Shown here: in pieces, positions 1 through 9,606 of the stretch
Layout: every line of letters begins with the position of its first letter
Numbering within the stretch: position 1 is the first letter of the stretch
Source of the DNA: Phylloscopus collybita
Lineage: Eukaryota; Chordata; Aves; Passeriformes; Phylloscopidae
Direction: 5' to 3'
DNA: 64,000 nt
NCBI GenBank assembly: GCA_027886175.1
Contig: JAJNNQ010000133.1
Coordinates: 46,001-110,000 of the forward strand
The notes under the pieces: model-generated
What the model saw: the letters and a program-made list of their open reading frames with translations, nothing else
What the model was told of the DNA's origin: nothing
The model's database searches: none
Program-made: the position numbers and the translations under genes

Positions 1-493
1 AGTTTGCCCCTCATGCCCCATTCACTGGTGCTTACATCTCTGGGGGCCTGAGAGAGTGAGGTGTCCTTGAGTTTCAGGGCTAGAAAAAAATTCTTTTGTC
101 TAAATAAGATGGGAGAACAGCAGCTGACGGGCTGTGGAGTTTTAGAGTTATACACTAAAGCACTACAGGAGCTGAAAATTATAAAAGCTAAATCCTAAAG
201 CATCATTCCTGCTTGCCAGTGATAAGTTTCCTGCAGTGGAGGTGTGACCAGGCAGGTGTGAGGATGGTGGGACATGTTCCAACCTCCCTCCCTCCCTCCC
301 ACTCCTCGTGGGATCCGGCCTCTGCTCTGCCCATTTGGAATCTCCTTTTCCCTCTTCCTACCTCCAACACCCTCTTTGGGATAGAAGATGAACCTGGGGA
401 GGGGGGAACGCTGGGGATCAGCCTCAGGGTGGGTCCCTGAGCACACCCTGGGTGGGTGAGAGGGGCTGCTCTGAGCCCAGGGGGTGTTTCCAG
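1..493. other. PAN2 intron sequence upstream of first visible exon
   Basis: No exon could be recognised here. The stretch ends in a plausible 3' splice site (tttccag at 487-493). It should be the intron before the first visible PAN2 exon, because the protein frame entering at 494 is already about 425 residues into PAN2. Only a short TCCC-rich run near 280-300 stands out. Confidence 0.6.
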
Positions 494-3400
494 GCGAGCC
501 CCCCCGGTGGATCCCGAGATTCTGCGCACCATGAAGAAAGTGGGATTCATCGGCTACGCCCCAAACCCCAGGACCAAGCTCCGTAACCAGGTACCCGCTC
601 CCAGGAGGGGATTTTGGGAGGGTGGAGCTCTGATGGAGCTCTCTGCCTGCCGAGGGATCCCCGAGCTTGCAGGGACGGGGACAAGAGGTGGAATTCCCTT
701 GGGATGGTGCAGGCAGTGTGGTTTGAAGGTGGCAGCTTCTCCTGAGCAGGGAAAGGGATGGAGTTTTCCCAGTTCCATCCCTCTGTGGCTCTGTGGGCAG
801 GGAAGGTCTGAGCTGTCCCGTTGGGAGGTTCATGGCACGTCCCTCGCCCTTGGGGAAAACACTGCCCTGTGCTTTCCCACTGTGACAAATCCCTGTGAGC
901 AGGAAGGTGTGGAGGCCTCATGCAGGTCCAGGGAGGGCCCCACTCCCTGCTGGTGGATCCCTTTGCTCATTCAGGGAGGCAGGAAAGCCCGGGAGTTGCT
1001 CGTGGGGGCTTCTCCCCGCCTCAGGGTTCAGCTGCTCACCCCTTCTCTCTCCCTGCTGCAAGATTCCTTATCGCCTGAAGGAGATGGACAACGAGTTTGA
1101 CAACTTCAGCCAAGTCCCCGAGTCCCCGATCGGGCGTGAGGAGGAGCCACACCTCTACAGGGTGGCCAAGAAGTACAGGAAGGTGGTGGCCTTGGGGGGC
1201 TGCTCTGGGGCATGGTGGGGAAAAGACCCCCAAGCAGCAGGGGTCCCGTGGCGTGGGGAGGTGTTTGTTTCACCTGTCACATCTCTGCTCAGGTCACCAT
1301 CAAATACTCCAAGCTGGGGCTGGAGGATTTTGACTTCAAGCATTACAACAAGACGCTGTTTGCGGGGCTGGAGCCTCACATTCCCAACGCCTACTGCAAC
1401 TGCATGATCCAGGTGGGGGAGCTGCCCCAGCCCCACCCAGAGCCCCGTGGGCCGTCCCCCAGAGCTCCCCCCTGACCGCTGGGTCTCTGCCAGGTGCTCT
1501 ATTTCCTGGAGCCAGTCCGCTGCCTGGTGCAGAACCACCTGTGCCAGAAGGAATTCTGCCTGGGCTGCGAGCTGGGCTTGCTCTTCCACATGCTGGACCT
1601 GTCCCGAGGAGACCCCTGCCAGGTCCGTGCTGGGCTGGGCTGCCCGGGAGGGGTCACTGGGGACAGCAGAGGAACGGGAGTGGTGCTGGGCAGGCAGCTT
1701 GGAAACTCCTGTGAGCTGCTGGGTGACGTTTTGCTCTTGCCCCATCCCCAGGGAAGCAACTTTCTGCGGGCTTTCCGCACCATCCCGGAGGCTTCGGCGC
1801 TGGGCTTGATCCTGGCAGACTCGGACGAAGCCACGGGGAAGGTGAACCTGGGGCGGCTGATTCAGAGCTGGAACCGTTTCATCCTGACTCAGCTGCACCA
1901 GGAAACCCAGGAGCAGGAGGGACCCCAGGCCTACCGGGGAGCTGGCAGCAGGTGAGGCCCTGCCATGGGGATGGGACAGGGGAATGACCCAGCCAGGGAG
2001 GGGAGACTCTGGTCCCCAGAGACCCCACCCATCCCTTGGGAAGCTTTCTTGCTGCTCATGCCCTGAGAGATCCATGGAAACTGCATTTCCCTCTGTATTT
2101 GAACTCTGTGCTGAGCCTCTGCCCCCCTAAAACCTGTTTGGAGGCTTTAGAAAGGACAGCAGCTGAGCTTCCAGAGGGGCTTGGAAGGTTGGGACTGCCC
2201 TCCCTAAAATCTGCTGGAATTTGGGAGCTGGCCCTGTGCAGTCTGAGCTGTGGGTCCCCAGTTTTGGGATCTTTGCTGATCCCAGCACTGTTTTTTTTCC
2301 AGCAACTTTGGCTCCTCGGGGGACTCCGTCATCGGGCAGCTGTTCAGTTGTGAGATGGAGAACTGCAGCATGTGCCGCTGCGGGAAGGAGACCGTCCGTG
2401 TGTCCTCCACGCTGCTCTTCACCCTCTCCTACCCCGACAGCACCGGTAACAGCAGGGCCCAGCACCCTCAGCTGCCTGGGCTTTGTTATCCACAACTTTT
2501 CCAGCAGCCAGGAGCTGCCTCAGCTCCCTGGGATGGGTTTCCAACCAGCTGAGCTTTTTGGCTTCAGAAAAGACACATTTGGGGCTTGACCTTCTGGCTG
2601 GTGGTTGGCGAGGAAAACCCCAGAGGTTTGGCTGAGCTCAGCTGGTCAAGGTTTGTGTGTTTTGGTGGAGGTGACGTTATTCTCCTTTTCTCCCTCCAGA
2701 GAAACCAGCCAAGGATTACGAGTTCGCCCAAATTTTAAAGCGCAGCATCTGCTTGGAGCAGAACACACAAGCCTGGTGTGAGAACTGTGAGAAGTACCAG
2801 CCCACGGTGAGCCCGGGAGGGGGGCACAGGCACGAGGGGCTGGGGGACATGGGCGTGAGAGGGGCAGCTTCTCCGTGAGTCACCAGGGAACCTCCTGAGC
2901 GGATGCCAGAGATTCAGTTCCTGGCCGGCCTGGCAGCCGTGGGGTATTTCCTGGGCTCTGTGAATTCTTCTGGCAGGGACAAGGATTAAGCAAGGAAGAA
3001 ACAACTCCCTCAGGAGCTGCTGGAGCAGCCCTGTTGTCCTGGAAGTGCCCCCAGGAATGCAGCCAGGGGAGGGGAGGAAGCTCTGGCCGATGTCCCAAAT
3101 CCTGCTCGGAGCCTCTCCAGGGCTCTTCATTTCCGTCTCCCCCTCTCCCCGCAGGTGCAGACCCGGAACATCCGCTGCCTGCCGGACGTGCTGGTCATTA
3201 ACTGTGAGGTGAACAGCTCCAAGGAGGCAGATTTCTGGAAAACACAAGCTGAGGTGGGGGAGACGCTCCGGGGCCGGTTCTCCCGGCACGCGGGGCTCGC
3301 GGTGCCCCGGCCCCGCCGAGGTTTTCACTCTGCTCTCGCTGGCTCTGGCCTCTCTCCCTCCACCTGAGCCGTGCTCCCAGAGGACCTGGTGCAGTTTGGG

Positions 3401-6400
3401 TCATGCCTGTGGCATGGCCCGTGCCCTTTGGAGTTGGAAAAGACGAGATCTCCTGGCGTGGCAGAGCTGAAGGGACTGCAGGAGTCACTTTGTCCTTCCC
3501 CCAGCTCCCCTGGGACCACCCAAGGCAGCGACCTTGGGACATTGGCTTCCCCTTGCTCTTTCCCCTGTCACCAACGTTAACATCCCTGTCTTTTCCCTGC
3601 TCCTGGCCTGGCTGTCACCCACGTGTCCCCAGGGCCAGCCTGTCACCGTGTGCTGACGCTTGCCTGTGTTTCGTTGCCAGTATTCCTTTCAGAAAGCCAT
3701 GATGAAGAGAGGAGGCTTTGACATCACCAAGGGAAAGGAGATCTCTCTTGGAGAGTGGTAGGTAGAAATTCAGGAGGAATTTATTCATGGGAAGAGTTTG
3801 GACCTGCCCAGGGAGGTGGTGGAGTCACCAGGTGTCCAAGGACACTCTGGTCTGGGTGACAAGGTGGGGATTGGCCAGAGGTTGGACTTGATGGTCTTGG
3901 AAAGCTTTTCCAACCTCAAGGGTTCTGGGATTCTGTTCCAGCAGTGACACCTCCTGGGTGATTCTCTGTGCTATTTCTCATCTAAATTATGTTTATTTGA
4001 TCCCCTGTCTGTCTGAGGCTGCCCCACATCCCCTTTGTCACCCACCTTGTGACCCCTTTTTGAGCCCCCCAACCTCGTGCCCCTTTTCTAACTGACAAAA
4101 GCCTCAAAACCACATTGGCTGAGCACCTCTCCTGGAGTGCTCCTTCAGGCAGCTTCAGCTTCCCACAGAAATTTTAGGAATCATATGGGGAGTGGGTGGG
4201 TGGGAGTCCTGGTCTGGGTGACATCTCCCTCCAGCTCAGCCTTCCATGATTCCCCATGCAGGAAGGATCTGGGGAGCCCTGACACGGGGCATTCGTATCC
4301 TTCTGTGGAGGAACTGAAGAACATTTGGATCCCTCACGCCATCAAGATGAGGTTGACCAAGAGCAAAGAGCTCGACGTGAGCAACTGGAGCGAGACCGAT
4401 GAGGTGAAGTGACAGAATCACCGTGGGTGAAGTGACAGGGGCTGTGGGTGAAGCACGTGGGGCTGTGGGAGCAGAGCTGCCTCAGAACCACTTTCTGCCG
4501 AGAGATGATGAGGAGATAACTCAGGGGAGAGTGGAAACGTTTGGGCTGGGTGGTTTGGGGGCTCGGACATTCCCGGTTCCTCCCGCAGCTGAGCCCCACG
4601 GATGACCCCGACTCCGTCTACATCTACGACCTCATGGCCACCGTCGTCCACATCCTGGACTCCCGCACTGGGGGCAGCCTGGTGGGCCACATCAAGGTGG
4701 GAGAAACCTACCACCAGAGGAAGGAGGTGAGGCTCTGCAGGACTCCCCACGGTACCCACCAACTCCCTGGAGCCTCCCCGAGGGACCTCCCTGGCGGGAT
4801 CTGTCGTTCCTGGGTCTCTCAGCCAAGCCTGGAGCGTTTGGCTGAACGTGCCAAGAGCTGCTGGGGCCCCTCACGGGGAGGGAAGGGCTGAAGAAAGCCT
4901 CTTCCCACACCCACTCAGGCTGGTTCCTCCTGGCCACGGGCACGGTGCCAGCTTGTCCTTGTACTTCCAGGTAAGGGCAGGGACGTCATCTCCCTTCCCG
5001 AGGAAAGGGCTGGTCTGGGCAGTCCAGGTTTCTGCTGAAGATGCCCAAGGCAGGAATTCCCAGAGTGTGTCAAAAGCTCCATCCCTGTCTCTTATCTCTT
5101 GCATCTCCCTGGAGTTTTGCTCGGGAGCTGGGCAGAGCCCGGAGCCCGTCCAGCCCAATCCTTTCACGTCCTTTTGTCACCACCCAGGGCAGCAGGGATT
5201 TCCCCACGGTGTCCCAGGAAGGGCGGGGGTTCCCACATGGCACGGTCACACCCTCCTTTCCCTGGTAACTGGGCAGAGGAGTCACTGCTCTGGCCTGGAG
5301 TGGGGGGAGCCCCTAAGGCTGTGCCTTTCCCCCCCCAGGGAGTCACACACCAGCAGTGGTACCTCTTCAACGACTTCCTCATCGAGCCCGTGGACAAGGT
5401 GAGCGCGCCGAGGTGACACCGCGGCCACCCCGTAGTGCCACCCAGGCTGCCCCTGAGCGTCCCCTCTTGCCCTGCAGTGCGAGGCCGTGCAGTTTGACAT
5501 GAGCTGGAAGGTGCCAGCCATCCTCTACTACGCCCGGAGGAACCTCAACTCCAAGTACAACCTCGTCAGTGAGTGTCCCGGCGTGGAAGTGGCGGCGGGG
5601 CCGGCGCCGCGGCGGCACCGCCGAGCTCCTTCTTCCCCTTTTTTCCCCCTCTTTTCCCTGCACAGTCAAGAACCCCATCGAGGCCAGCGTGCTGCTGGCC
5701 GAGGCCTCGCTGGCCCGCAAGCAGCGCAAGTGCCACGCCACCTTCATCCCCCTCATGCTGAACGAGATGCCCCAGGCGGGAGACCTGGTGGGGCTGGATG
5801 CTGAGTTTGTCACTCTGAACGAGGTGGGGCTGGGGACAGCGGGGACACAGGGAGCAGGGATGGCTCCTCTGGGGTTGTCAGTCACCACGTGTCCCCGTGC
5901 CCGGTGGCAGGAGGAGGCTGAGCTGCGCAGTGATGGCACCAAGTCCACCATCAAGCCCAGCCAGATGTCGGTGGCGCGGATCACGTGCGTGCGTGGGCAG
6001 GGCCCCAACGAGGGCGTCCCCTTCATCGATGACTACATCTCCACCCAGGAACAGGTATGGGGTGCCCAGCTGGCCTCACACAGCTCCCCAGATCCCCAGG
6101 AAGGACATGGACCTGCTCTACCAGTGACAGTGACCTCACCTGGGCACCTGTGTCCTCCATGGTGACCTCACTTGGACACCTGGGTGTTCTCCATGGTGAC
6201 TTTACTTGGACACCTGAGTATCCTCCATGGTGACCTCACCCGGACACCAGGGTGCTCCCCCTGAAGTTCTCTGTCCTCTATGGTGACCATATCTGGACAC
6301 CTGGGTGCTCTCCGGAGACTCCTTTGTCCCCTTTGGTGACCTTACCTGGACTCCTGTGTTCTCCATGGTGACCCCACTCGGACACCCAGGTGCTCTCCAT

Positions 6401-7649
6401 GGACTCCTGGGTGTTCCCCATGGACTCCTGTGTCCTCTGTGGTGACCTCACCTGGACTCCTATCTCCTCACCTGGACACCTCTGTGCTCCATGGTCACCT
6501 GGGGCTGTTGTCCTGCCACACCAGCCCCCTCCCCAGGGTGCTGACAGGGGAATTGGGGAGAGGGCAGAGCCCCTGGGCCCTGCCAGCCCCCTCCAGGTGC
6601 TCTGCTCTCCACAGGTGGTGGATTACCTGACCCAGTACTCTGGGATCAAGCCAGGAGACCTGGATGCCAAGATCTCCTCCAAGCATTTGACCACCCTCAA
6701 ATCCACTTACCTGAAGCTGCGTTTCCTCATCGACGTGGGCGTCAAGTTCGTGGGCCACGGGCTGCAGAAGGACTTCCGTGTCATCAACCTGATGGTGACA
6801 GCCTGAGCCCCCTCCCTGGCCACGGTGGGGGGCTGGGGTGGGGCTGGGAGGGGTCAGGTCGGGCCCGCAGCCCCCCTGCCCCCGGCAGCAGCGCCCTGTC
6901 CCCTCCCCAAGGTGCCCAAGGACCAGGTGATCGACACCGTGTACCTGTTCCACATCCCGAGGAAGAGGATGATCTCCCTGCGCTTCCTCGCCTGGTACTT
7001 CCTGGGTCAGTGGCCGAGCTTTTGGATCCGGGAAGGGGCGGCACCCGGGACCCCCCCACCCCGAGCTGAGCCAGGGCTGTCCCCGCAGACCTGAAGATCC
7101 AGGGGGAGACCCACGACAGCATCGAGGACGCTCGGACGGCGCTGCAGCTCTACCGCAAGTACCTGGAGCTGAGCCCGCAGGGCTCGGAGCCCGAGGAATT
7201 CCGGAAGGTGCTCAAAGGGCTCTACGAGAAGGGCCGCAAGCTGGACTGGAAGGTGCCCGAGCCCGACAGCCAGAGCAGCCCTAAGCGTAAGATGTCACCG
7301 CTGCCCCTCCCTGTGTCCCCTGTCCCCTCTCCCCTTCCTGTGTCGGCGCAGATGGGGCCGTGTTCCCCTCTGGCCGCTGCTCCCTCCCCCTGTCCCCTTC
7401 CCGTGTCCCCTCTCTCCACACTGTCCCCTCTCTCCCCTCCCCGTGTCCCCTCTCCCCTCCCCGTGTCCCCTCTCCCCTCCCCGTGTCCCCTCTCCCGTCC
7501 CCGTGTCCCCTCTCTCCACACTGTCCCCTCTCTCCCCTCCCCGTGTCCCCTCTCTCCCCTCCCCGTGTCCCCTCTCCCGTCCCCGTGTCCCCTCTCACCG
7601 CCGTGTCCCCGCAGACGGGGCCGTGTTCCCCCCGGTGCTGGCCCTGTGA
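494..7649 (+). CDS. PAN2: PAN2, catalytic subunit of the PAN2-PAN3 deadenylase (3' part, 19 exons)
   Basis: PAN2 is the cytoplasmic 3'-5' exoribonuclease that trims mRNA poly(A) tails with PAN3 and feeds microRNA-mediated decay. Exons: 494-590, 1063-1182, 1293-1412, 1494-1622, 1752-1951, 2303-2445, 2700-2806, 3155-3253, 3681-3757, 4262-4403, 4589-4726, 5339-5398, 5478-5568, 5666-5823, 5911-6054, 6615-6794, 6912-7005, 7089-7286, 7615-7649 (stop 7647-7649). They encode about 776 residues. The human protein has about 1,200, so the N-terminal WD40 part lies outside the window. The first exons give the linker ([19 protein letters not shown]) and the catalytically dead ubiquitin-hydrolase-like domain. 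The last six carry the DEDD nuclease: DAE (codons from 5797), Asp in HGLQKDF (6771), and His plus Asp in ETHDSIEDA (7112, 7127). All four metal/catalytic positions are intact. Phases agree across all 18 junctions. The tail ends AVFPPVLAL. Confidence 0.97.
3775..3950 (+). mobile_element. CR1 LINE 3' end fragment in a PAN2 intron
   Basis: The stretch contains the typical avian CR1 3' tail: a 'cccagggaggtggtggagtc' block, then a 'ttggacttgatggtcttgg' block, then 'ttccaacct' and a 'ttctgggattctg' end. It is 5' truncated, as nearly all CR1 copies are. It lies wholly inside the intron 3758-4261. The assignment is from memory of the CR1 consensus. Confidence 0.75.
6120..6520. repeat. Minisatellite, ~40 bp unit, PAN2 intron
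   Basis: Imperfect repeats of a unit containing 'ggtgacctcacctggacacc' and 'gtgctctccatgg' fill most of the intron 6055-6614. Copies vary in length and order. No coding signal. Confidence 0.8.
7287..7614. repeat. CT-rich minisatellite in the last PAN2 intron, with a copy of the terminal exon start
   Basis: The intron is built from units of about 18-20 bp ('ccccgtgtcccctctccc'-like). Near its 5' side, at about 7346-7368, sits 'gcgcag' followed by 'atggggccgtgttcccc', a near copy of the real acceptor and exon start at 7609-7631 ('ccgcag' plus 'acggggccgtgttcccc'). The array therefore lies between two versions of the same splice junction. Confidence 0.85.
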
Positions 7650-7843
7650 CCGGAGCCCCCGCGAGGAGCAGCCCCCGAGAGAGGCGGACACGCGTGGAAC
7701 TGGAACCAGCAGCGGGGCCGGGGCTGTCCCCGACCCGCCCGACCCCCGCCCCGGGCCCGGCGCCCCGGGGCTCCCCTTTCCCTGCCGGTACCGGGAAGCA
7801 CTGCCCGATCCCCGCCCCGCTCGCCCGCCGGCCCGGGCGCCCT

Positions 7844-7849
7844 CATAAA
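7844..7849 (+). terminator. PAN2: Candidate PAN2 poly(A) signal (CATAAA)
   Basis: CATAAA, a known weaker variant of AATAAA, lies about 195 bp after the PAN2 stop codon. No canonical AATAAA occurs between the stop and the CNPY2 gene, so this is the best candidate. The PAN2 3' UTR would be short. Confidence 0.5.
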
Positions 7850-7914
7850 ACAGCCTCGGACCCCCGAGCGACCGTGTCCTCCTTGGCTCCGGGGGGGCGG
7901 GAGCGGGACCGGGG

Positions 7915-8400
7915 GCACGGCAGGAGGGACCCGGGCTCACACCGCCACTGGCACCGGGGACGCGGCGGTGCCAGAACTGGGGCCGGGAACACGGCACGGA
8001 GGAGGCGAAGATGAGGATGTCCCGGAGCGGGGCTGACACCGGGGACACGGCAGGAATGACCGGGACCGGGGCTGGGAGCAGGGACGTGGTGCAGAGGAGC
8101 CAGTCCGGGGCTGGTACCGGGGACACGGCAGGAAAGGCAGACCGGGCTCGGAACGGCGCCACTATCGGGGCACGGCAGGACCGACCGGACCCGGGCACAG
8201 ACGAGGCTGGCACCGGGAGCAGGGCAGGGCGGACCAAGGTTCGGGTCGGTGCTCAGACCAGGGGCACGGCAGAACGGACCCGGACCCAGGCTCGGTCCGG
8301 AGCTCAGAGCAGGGGCACGGCAGGACGGACCCGGACCCGGGCTCGGTCCGGAGCTCAGAGCGGGGGCACGGCAGGACGGACCCAGACCCGCTTTCGGACC
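7915..8400. repeat. GC-rich degenerate tandem repeat between PAN2 and CNPY2
   Basis: Repeats of a roughly 50-60 bp unit carry 'ggggcacggcaggacggacc' and 'gctcggtccggagctcagag' blocks. The best-preserved pair is at about 8250-8385. Both strands are open over long stretches only because the unit has few stop codons. Confidence 0.75.
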
Positions 8401-8439
8401 GGTCCCGGTCCCGGGACGCGGCTGAGCCGGGGCGGGGGC

Positions 8440-9140
8440 GTGACCAGACCGTTCCATGGGCGGAGTCAAATCAGGCCCCGCCTACTCGGGGCTGAGCGCC
8501 ACGCGGCCGGGCCCTAGCAACGGCGGGGCCCTCGGCGCCCGTCCCGGGCTGCCCGCGGCGTCGCCTGCTCGCGGGACGGCCCCGCCGCGGTCCGAGGAGC
8601 CGCCCCTGCTGGTCTGACCGGTCCAACCGGCTTCGCCGCCCGCTCCGGCTCGGCCGCCGCCCGCTCCGAGCGGCCGTGCCCCACGGCGGTGCGGGCCGGG
8701 GGAGCGCGCCGGGACCGGCGGCGCCTCGGGCAGTCCCGGGGCAGCCGGTCGGTGTGGGGGGCTGTGGGAGCGGGACGGGAGAGCGGCCGGTACGGGGGGC
8801 GCAGGGCGGGAGGGGCTCGGCCGGGCCCGGGGCTCGGGATGGGGGGCACAGCACGGGGAGGCTCGGCTGGGCCCGGGACGAGGGGGCTTCGGGGGAGGCG
8901 ATGGGCTCGGCCCTGGAGGCGAAGGGCTCCACAGGGCGCTGTGAGGGGATCCCTGAGGGGAGAGGGCTCTGTAGGGCGTCTGAGGGCTGCTCGGTAGGGG
9001 AGGGGGCTCTGTAGGTGCTCCGGGCTCTGCTCGGTAGGGGAGGGCGCTCTACAGGTGCTCCCGGCTCTGCTGTATGGGGGAGGAGGATCTGTGGGAGCTC
9101 TGGGCTCTAGTGAAGGGATCCCTGTGGGGCTCTGGGCTCT
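8440..9140. promoter_or_regulatory. CpG-rich region upstream of CNPY2
   Basis: Very high CpG density from about 8460 to 8900, followed by G-rich sequence. It lies between the PAN2 3' end and the CNPY2 start codon, so it most likely contains the CNPY2 core promoter. No TATA box was seen. The transcription start cannot be placed from sequence alone. Confidence 0.5.
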
Positions 9141-9320
9141 GCCCTATAGGGGAGGGGGTTCTGTAGGGGATGTGGATTCCGGTCTGTGGAGGAGGAGGAT
9201 CTGTGGAGTTGTGGGCTCTGCCCTATAGGGGAGGGGGTTCTGTAGGGGATGTGGACTCCGGTCTGTGGAGGAGGAGGATCTGTGGAGTTGTGGGCTCTGC
9301 CCTATAGGGGAGGAGGTTCT
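9141..9320. repeat. 79-bp tandem repeat upstream of CNPY2
   Basis: The block 'gccctataggggaggnggttctg' recurs at 9141, 9220 and 9299, exactly 79 bp apart. The intervening 'ggaggaggatctgtggag' sequence is nearly identical in each copy. Similar but more divergent copies extend upstream to about 8990. Confidence 0.85.
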
Positions 9321-9528
9321 GTAGGGGCTCTGTAGCGGTCCAGGGGCACTAACGGGACTCAGAGCAGACCGGGAGGGGGAATGCCGTGGCTGAAGCCCTA
9401 CGGAGAGCCGGGCTCTGCAGGGAACGAGGGTCCCGGAGGGGCCGGGCAGGGATGGCCCTTGGGTGAGACGAGGTGTGGGGGACAGCGGAGCCACCCTCGC
9501 TGGAGCTGCCTCGTGTCCCCAGGTGACA

Positions 9529-9606
9529 GCGGAGCCCTGAGGATGCGGGGCCGGATCCCAGGAATCTGCGGAGCCCTGAGGATGAGAGGCTGGATCCCAG
9601 CGCTGC
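9529..9606 (+). repeat. CNPY2: 39-bp tandem duplication covering the CNPY2 start codon
   Basis: The block 'gcggagccctgaggatg' followed by 'ggatcccag' occurs at 9529 and again at 9568. The period is 39 bp, exactly 13 codons. Each copy brings its own ATG (9543 and 9582) in the same frame with the same 5' context. The upstream ATG would add MRGRIPGICGALR ahead of the expected N-terminus. Confidence 0.9.

Noticed and set aside
9463..9522. A 60-bp intron before the CNPY2 coding start
   Set aside because: The donor (ggGTGAG) and acceptor (ccccAG) look fair, but 60 bp is very short for a vertebrate intron and no cDNA is available. It is mentioned only as a possibility.
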